Assembly (NCBI GenBank): GCA_050733695.1
Contig: JBOHTO010000016.1
Location: 1 to 34,910, forward strand
Length of the DNA stretch: 34,910 bases
Source of the DNA: JBOHTO01 sp050733695
Lineage (GTDB): Bacteria > Gemmatimonadota > Gemmatimonadetes > Gemmatimonadales > Gemmatimonadaceae
Direction: 5' to 3'
Shown: in pieces, positions 30,495-34,910 of the stretch
Numbering within the stretch: the first letter of the stretch is position 1
Layout of the letters: each line of letters starts with the position of its first letter
Translations under genes and position numbers: made by a program
Notes under the pieces: model-generated
The model's database searches: none
Seen by the model: only the letters and a program-made list of their open reading frames with translations
Told to the model about the DNA's origin: nothing

Positions 30495-31142
30495 TCATAC
30501 GGTCGGAACACCCTCGTTCACCACGCCGATAGCCACGCCGTCGTGCGTCGGCACCACGATGCCCGTGATGCGCGGATCGGTCGCGAAGCGCCGATTGAAC
30601 TCGCGCACCGAGCGCGTCGGTTCGTCGTCCACCTTCGCGTCCATCACACGCCCGCCCCAGAGAGCGTTGTCGGCCATGATCAGGCCGCCCGGACGCACCA
30701 GGCGCAGCCCCCAGTCGAGATACGTCGGCAGCGGTTCCTTGTCGGCGTCGATGAAGATCGCATCGAACAGCTCGCCGTCGAGGGCGGGCAGGAGGTCCAG
30801 CGCGCGTCCGGTGCGGACTTCCACCTTCTGCGATTCACCCGCGCGCGCAATGTAGCGGAGCGCGAACTCCGCATGTGCAGCGTCGATCTCGAGCGACAGC
30901 AGTCGCCCATCGGCCGGCAGGGCGCGCGCCATCCAGATCGCCGAGTACCCGCCCAGCGTTCCAACCTCCAGCACGCGGCGCGCGCGGATGGCGACGAGCA
31001 GCACCTGCAGCAGGCGCCCCGTGTCGGGTGAGATTGCTATTGGCGGGAGCCCGCTTCGGTCTGCCTCCTCGCGCAACGCGACGAGGGTGGCATCCTCCCT
31101 GGCGAACAGAGCGGACAGGTAGTCGCTCACATCGTCGCTCAT
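30495..31142 (-). CDS. Class I SAM-dependent O-methyltransferase
   Basis: The protein has 215 residues, the usual length for catechol/caffeoyl-CoA-type (COMT-like, methyltransf_3) enzymes. The SAM site is RVLEVGTLGGYSAIWMARAL. FDAIFIDADKEPLPTYLDW carries the metal Asp, and RPGGLIMADNALWGGRV is the following loop with Asn, both characteristic of divalent-metal O-methyltransferases. The substrate is unknown. The ATG at 31142 (MSDDVSDYLSALF) is preferred over an upstream start that would add unrelated residues. The ribosome binding site is weak. It follows the RAM protein gene by 31 bp. Confidence 0.93.
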   Translation of the reverse strand: MSDDVSDYLSALFAREDATLVALREEADRSGLPPIAISPDTGRLLQVLLVAIRARRVLEVGTLGGYSAIWMARALPADGRLLSLEIDAAHAEFALRYIARAGESQKVEVRTGRALDLLPALDGELFDAIFIDADKEPLPTYLDWGLRLVRPGGLIMADNALWGGRVMDAKVDDEPTRSVREFNRRFATDPRITGIVVPTHDGVAIGVVNEGVPTV

Positions 31143-31173
31143 GGCTCGTCGCTCATGACCCGGGCGTGTCCCC

Positions 31174-31452
31174 TTACTCGATACCGATGTCCCAGGCCTG
31201 CTCCAGATCACCTCTGGAATACGCACGGAACGCGGTGAGCGTCTGCGTTCTGAGAACACCCGGGACGGTGGGAAATGTGGACGTGATCACTTCGGCGATC
31301 GTGTCGTATTCCGCTACCTTCACGATCGCGACGAGGTCCCACTCGCCCGCGACAGAGTAGACCTCGGTGACACCGTCGATTCCGGCGAGGCGGGTAGCCG
31401 CCTGCGGAATCAGCTTAGGGTCCACCTTGATGAGAACGATCGTCGTGATCAC
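31174..31452 (-). CDS. Stand-alone RAM (Lrp/AsnC effector) domain protein
   Basis: The protein has 92 residues starting at GTG (VITTIVLIKVDP). It is a complete RAM domain: PQAATRLAGIDGVTEVYSVAGEWDLVAIVKV, then the ITSTFPTVPGVLRTQTLTAF ending. The DNA-binding helix-turn-helix of Lrp/AsnC is absent. Such SARP-type proteins oligomerise and bind amino acids or small ligands. The GTG shares GTGA with the stop of the preceding gene, so translation is coupled. Frame and start were reconstructed from a longer reading frame in which only these 92 residues show family similarity. Confidence 0.87.
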   Translation of the reverse strand: MITTIVLIKVDPKLIPQAATRLAGIDGVTEVYSVAGEWDLVAIVKVAEYDTIAEVITSTFPTVPGVLRTQTLTAFRAYSRGDLEQAWDIGIE

Positions 31453-31988
31453 TGGGCGTTGTTGGCAGGAAATGGAGGAACGTTCAGCAGCCACAATCCG
31501 GTCAACTGGCCCCCGGGACTCACGTCGATCAGGATGTCCGAGGCCAGCCGGACGGTGCGCGCGCCAGCGGCGCGACCGAGCCGAAAATGAAAGATACTCT
31601 CGGATGTATTGGCATCGGCGATGAGTGCCGTGTCGACTTCCACCGCGTCGACGGTCGCCCGAGAGCCGCGTGCCGGAACCGCGACAGCGACGCTGTCGAC
31701 GGAAGGCGGGGGGGCGAGCGACGCGAGCCGCCTCACCGGCGGCCAGACGGCGACTTCCACGGCGTGAATGCGACCAGCAGCGACATCGAGGTTGAGCCAG
31801 GAACCATCGCTGCCCTGCAGCTCCACTGTACCGGAGAGCCCACCATGCGCCGGCATCTCGTTGCGGCCTGCCTCGCCGGGGCGTTCTCGCCGAAGTGTCG
31901 CCGAGAGTATGTCGGTGTCCTCGTCCCAGCGATACTCCACGGCCGGGGGTGCGTCGTCGGGCGGCTCCATCTGGATCGCGATCTTCAC
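31449..31988 (-). CDS. Unknown protein with DUF2283-like motifs
   Basis: The protein has 179 residues. VEYRWDEDTDILSATLRR resembles the opening of DUF2283-type domains (YDxExDxLYIxL). The sequence ILIDVSPGGQLTGLWLLNVP near the C-terminus resembles the closing strand of the same domain, so one split or duplicated unit is possible. No signal peptide and no catalytic motif. The GTG at 31988 is the first start in frame with AGGAG only two bases before it. An ATG six codons later is the alternative. Coupled to the RAM protein by a 4-bp overlap. Function unknown. Confidence 0.65.
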   Translation of the reverse strand: MKIAIQMEPPDDAPPAVEYRWDEDTDILSATLRRERPGEAGRNEMPAHGGLSGTVELQGSDGSWLNLDVAAGRIHAVEVAVWPPVRRLASLAPPPSVDSVAVAVPARGSRATVDAVEVDTALIADANTSESIFHFRLGRAAGARTVRLASDILIDVSPGGQLTGLWLLNVPPFPANNAQ

Positions 31989-32089
31989 GGCTCCTGCCTT
32001 CGGGGTTGGCGAGAGGGAATCTGCACCTGCCGCCGGCCGGACGCGAGCACCATTCGTTGCGCCGCAAAGCCAGTTCCTGCGACGCCGGC

Positions 32090-33316
32090 TCAGCTCCCTG
32101 CGCAGTACGTCGCTACGACACGCCGAACGCCCTCCAGAACCTGGCCCATGGGAGCGGCATACGAGACGCGAATCCAGTTCGGCGCCAGAAACGCCGCGCC
32201 CGGCACGACGGCCACACACTGCTCGGCCAGGAGACTCTCCGCGAAGGCGCTCCCCGTATCGGCGGTGCGAGTCCCGCGCCGGTAGCCGGCAACATCGATG
32301 AAGAGGTAGAAGGCACCCTCGGGCTCGACCACGTGCAGTCCGCCCTCATCCCGCACCACTGCGAGCGCGGCATCGCGGCGTTCCCGGAAGCTCGCGACCA
32401 TCGAACCGATGGCTGCATTCGCAGCGTCCTCGTCGGTGAGCGCGGCGAGCGCTGCGTGCTGCGACACCGATGCCGCATTCGACGTGGTGTGCGACTGGAG
32501 CGCCGTCATCGCCCTGGCAACGTCGCGCGGAGCGATCGCCCAACCGATGCGCCATCCTGTCATCGCGTACGCCTTGGCCACGCCGTTGCAGACGACGAGC
32601 CGGTCGCGCGTGCCTGCGAACTCGAGCGCTGACGGTGCGGGCTCGTCATACGTGATGCGCGCGTAGATTTCATCGCTCAGCACCCACCAGTCCCGTTCGC
32701 CCGCGAGATCCAGAATCGCCCCGAGTTCGTCGTGGCTGTAGACGGCGCCCGTGGGGTTGCAGGGCGAGTTGAGGATGAGGCCGCGCGTTTGCCCGGTGGC
32801 GGCCTCCTCCAGCTCGTCGCGGGTCACCTTGAGTCCGTTCGCGCGATCTGCGAATACTGGCACGGGAGTGGCCCGCGCCAGCGCTACCATGTCATAGTAG
32901 CTCGTCCAGCCGGGCGTGGGGACGAGCACGCCATCGCCTTCGCCGAACAGGGTGAAGCAGGCGTTGAACAGTGACTGCTTGGACCCGCACGAGACTACTA
33001 CATCGGCCGGGTCGACCGGCATCTCGTCCGTGACCAGACGGTTCGCGTGCTCCGAGATCGCTTCGCGCAGCTCCGTGATGCCGCCGACGGCCGTGTAATG
33101 CGTGGCACCCGCCGCGATCGCCGCTTCGGCCGCACGGCAGATGAAGGCGGGCGTCGCGAAGTCAGGCTCACCCGCGCCGAGATCGATGATGTCCTGTCCC
33201 GCTGCCCGCAGGGACCGCGCCCGCGCCGCCACGGCCATGGTCGCCGATTCCCGGATTCTGGCGACGTTCATGGACGGGCTGAAGACGCGCGCGATCATGT
33301 GCGTCGTGGCATGCAT
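32090..33316 (-). CDS. Aspartate aminotransferase-type class I PLP aminotransferase
   Basis: The protein has 408 residues. The class I fold shows IIDLGAGEPDFATPAFI (substrate loop), THYTAVGGITELREAI, SPCNPTGAVYS (PLP Asn), VLSDEIYARITYDEP (Asp and Tyr) and VAKAYAMTGWRIGWA, whose Lys binds PLP. The ending VAVVPGAAFLAPNWIRVSYA has the carboxylate Arg. It is of the aspartate aminotransferase subgroup common outside Enterobacteria, but substrate range (Asp, Ala or aromatic) is not certain. Starts at 33316, 33298 and 33271 all lack a clear ribosome binding site, so the exact N-terminus is unsure. It ends 101 bp before the DUF2283-like gene and is divergent from the pseudo-helicase gene. Confidence 0.93.
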   Translation of the reverse strand: MHATTHMIARVFSPSMNVARIRESATMAVAARARSLRAAGQDIIDLGAGEPDFATPAFICRAAEAAIAAGATHYTAVGGITELREAISEHANRLVTDEMPVDPADVVVSCGSKQSLFNACFTLFGEGDGVLVPTPGWTSYYDMVALARATPVPVFADRANGLKVTRDELEEAATGQTRGLILNSPCNPTGAVYSHDELGAILDLAGERDWWVLSDEIYARITYDEPAPSALEFAGTRDRLVVCNGVAKAYAMTGWRIGWAIAPRDVARAMTALQSHTTSNAASVSQHAALAALTDEDAANAAIGSMVASFRERRDAALAVVRDEGGLHVVEPEGAFYLFIDVAGYRRGTRTADTGSAFAESLLAEQCVAVVPGAAFLAPNWIRVSYAAPMGQVLEGVRRVVATYCAGS

Positions 33317-33326
33317 ACGGTCCGGT

Positions 33327-33356
33327 TTGGAGTGATTCGCGGCGCCTGGCTATAAT
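33327..33356 (+). promoter_or_regulatory. Sigma-70-like promoter of the DbpA-domain gene
   Basis: TTGGAG (33327-33332) is followed after 18 bases by a perfect TATAAT (33351-33356). It lies 68 bp upstream of the GTG at 33424, in the spacer divergent from the aminotransferase gene. Confidence 0.6.
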
Positions 33357-33423
33357 TCATCCGACGGGAACGATACAGCCGAGAAGGTCGCGACGCCACG
33401 AATCACCGAGCGGGCGAGGACAC

Positions 33424-34910
33424 GTGGACAAGGCAGAGCAGGAAGCAACCGGGGTTACGCGAAGCCGGAACATCGTCCACACCCTTCCGTACGACGCGTC
33501 ATCCATGGCGGAGGTCCTCGCCCCCGCCCTCGCACTCATCGACGGGCTTGCCGGAGCAGTTCAGCTCCTCGTCATCACTCCCGACGCGGAGACAGCCATG
33601 GCCATGGCCGCAGCGGCGCGCCGTCTCCAGGGTGCACGTGATCTGGTGATCCTGCCCCTGACGAGCCCGGCGCGCGGGCTCCGGATGCTCCGCCGCCGGC
33701 CTGCGAGCGCGGTGCTCGCAGCGCCCGCCCAACTGCTCGCCGCGATGCAGAGCTCCGCTCTCAAACTCGATGGCCTGCGACTCGTGATCCTTGCGTGGCC
33801 GGAGGAGCTGGGCGACGCGACCGTCATGGCGGCGCTGGAGTCGGTGATGGGGGAAGTGCCGAAGGATGCCGCGCGAACTCTTGTGACCAGTGTTGTCACG
33901 CCACCGGTCGAGGAGATCGCGGAACGCTACCTGCGCCGCGCGCATCGCCTCGGCGAGACATCGCACGTGGAATCCGGGGAAGCGCTGCGCGATATCGCGA
34001 TACGATACGCCACGATCGCCCCGGCGGCACGCCCGGCCGTGCTACACCGTCTGCTCGACGAGCTGGATCCCGAGCGCACTGTCGTCTTCGCGCGTTCGGA
34101 TGAATCGGAGGATGCCATCCGCTCCGTACTCGCGTTACTGGGATATGCGCCGGACAGTGACATGATACGCATCCGGCGGCCGGACGGTTCTGCGATGGCC
34201 ACGCAGACGGAAGCGCCGGCGTACAACGGCCCATCGCTCGTGATTCTGTATGATTGCCCCGCCACGCAGGGCGAGCTCGTCGGCATTCTGGGCGATGATC
34301 AGCTCGCTGATCCCGTTCTCGTTGCGCTTGTCCAGCCACGGCAGCTTCGCGCCCTCCGCTCGATCGCCGGAGGCGGCCAGCTCTCGCCACTTGTGCCCTC
34401 CGCTCCTCTTGCGGCGGCGCGCGCCAGGGAGGAACGAATCCGCGCGGAGTTGCGCCAGGCGCTGGTGTCGGGACCGCCCGCCCGTGAGCTGCTTGCGATC
34501 GAGCCGCTGCTGGCGGATTTCGACGGCGCCGAGATCGCGGCCGCCGCACTCCGTCTGCTCGAGCGCGAGCGGTCGCGGCCCCGTGCCGAATCCGCTCCGG
34601 CGGGCGCTGGAACAGTGCAACACACGGCGGCAGTCGGAGCCGGAGCGCCCTGGGCGCGCGTCTTCGTGAACGTGGGATCGCGCGACGGCATCGGCGCCGG
34701 CGATGTGACGGGAGCGATCCTGGGCGAGGCCGGGATCGCGCGCGGGCAGATAGGCAAGATCGACGTACGCGAGAGTCACACGACCGTTGAGGTGGCAGCA
34801 CCGGCCGTGGCCGCCGTCGTGACCGGACTTACGGGCAAATCGATCAAGGGGAGGCGTGCCGTCGCCCGGCTGGACCAGGAGCGCGGGAGCCGATCGCTCC
34901 GCCCCTCGTT
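33424..34910 (+). CDS. Catalytically degenerate DEAD-box-derived protein with DbpA RNA-binding domain (runs off right edge)
   Basis: The frame is open from GTG 33424 (GAGG just upstream) to the window edge: 495 residues. The first ~330 residues align in layout with the two RecA-like halves of a DEAD-box helicase, but motif after motif is lost. There is no AxTGSGKT. The DEAD position reads WPEE (LRLVILAWPEELGD), the SAT position reads TSVV followed by the normal TPPVEEIAERYL, and the HRxGRxGR arginines are missing although YDCP survives. Residues from about 410 onward (WARVFVNVGSRDG, then GQIGKIDVRESHTTVEV) are a good DbpA RNA-binding domain, which in DbpA recognises 23S rRNA hairpin 92. It may be an RNA-binding ribosome-assembly factor without ATPase activity. 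Confidence 0.8.
   Translation, partial: MDKAEQEATGVTRSRNIVHTLPYDASSMAEVLAPALALIDGLAGAVQLLVITPDAETAMAMAAAARRLQGARDLVILPLTSPARGLRMLRRRPASAVLAAPAQLLAAMQSSALKLDGLRLVILAWPEELGDATVMAALESVMGEVPKDAARTLVTSVVTPPVEEIAERYLRRAHRLGETSHVESGEALRDIAIRYATIAPAARPAVLHRLLDELDPERTVVFARSDESEDAIRSVLALLGYAPDSDMIRIRRPDGSAMATQTEAPAYNGPSLVILYDCPATQGELVGILGDDQLADPVLVALVQPRQLRALRSIAGGGQLSPLVPSAPLAAARAREERIRAELRQALVSGPPARELLAIEPLLADFDGAEIAAAALRLLERERSRPRAESAPAGAGTVQHTAAVGAGAPWARVFVNVGSRDGIGAGDVTGAILGEAGIARGQIGKIDVRESHTTVEVAAPAVAAVVTGLTGKSIKGRRAVARLDQERGSRSLRPS

Noticed and set aside
1..34910. tRNA, rRNA, CRISPR array, insertion sequence or prophage
   Set aside because: No cloverleaf, spaced repeat array, transposase, integrase or long terminal inverted repeat was seen by eye.

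Overview
The window is GC-rich, tightly packed bacterial chromosome with 36 protein genes, one apparent gene remnant, one good riboswitch candidate and no rRNA, tRNA, CRISPR array, transposase or phage gene that I can recognise. GTG starts, ATGA/GTGA stop-start overlaps, many small lipoproteins and the gene families present (BlaI/M56 pair, RMDN-like TPR protein, V4R protein, DbpA-domain pseudo-helicase) suggest a Gemmatimonadota-like chromosome. That assignment is inference from style and content, not a search result.

Layout. 1-1100 (minus): a BlaI-type repressor and the start of its M56/BlaR1-type membrane partner, with a 16-bp palindrome lying on the predicted -10 box. 1102-3814: pyrimidine-nucleoside phosphorylase, a secreted TPR protein and a YtxH-like membrane protein. 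4030-9341 (plus): a signalling and housekeeping run with a DivK-like receiver, a PleD-like REC-GGDEF cyclase, a GAF protein, a ferritin-like protein, NAD-dependent DNA ligase and a V4R protein. It closes with hairpins shared with a convergent phosphoribosyltransferase gene. 10301-14767 (plus): TPR protein, ParA-like ATPase, lipoprotein, long-chain acyl-CoA synthetase and a second lipoprotein, preceded by a C-rich hexanucleotide repeat.

14793-18217 (minus): a TerC-family membrane protein behind a yybP-ykoY (Mn2+) type riboswitch with its own candidate promoter; then a pterin group of PTPS/QueD, GTP cyclohydrolase I, what looks like the last ~35 codons of a short-chain dehydrogenase, and a Trm112-domain protein. 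18535-19451 (plus): a 58-residue membrane protein and a protein made of two related halves.

19508-29246 (minus) is the most striking part. It is a near-continuous run of NurA nuclease, HerA-like ATPase, an exported protein of unknown function, SbcD/Mre11, SbcC/Rad50, a GNAT protein and an ADP-ribosylglycohydrolase. The NurA-HerA-Mre11-Rad50 set is the archaeal DNA-end-resection gene neighbourhood, here in a bacterial genome with possible ADP-ribose and acyl-transfer partners attached.

29443-34910: a lipoprotein, an O-methyltransferase, a stand-alone RAM (Lrp/AsnC ligand-binding) protein coupled to an unknown protein, an aspartate aminotransferase-type enzyme and, running off the right edge, a DEAD-box-derived protein that has lost its catalytic motifs but keeps a DbpA RNA-binding domain.
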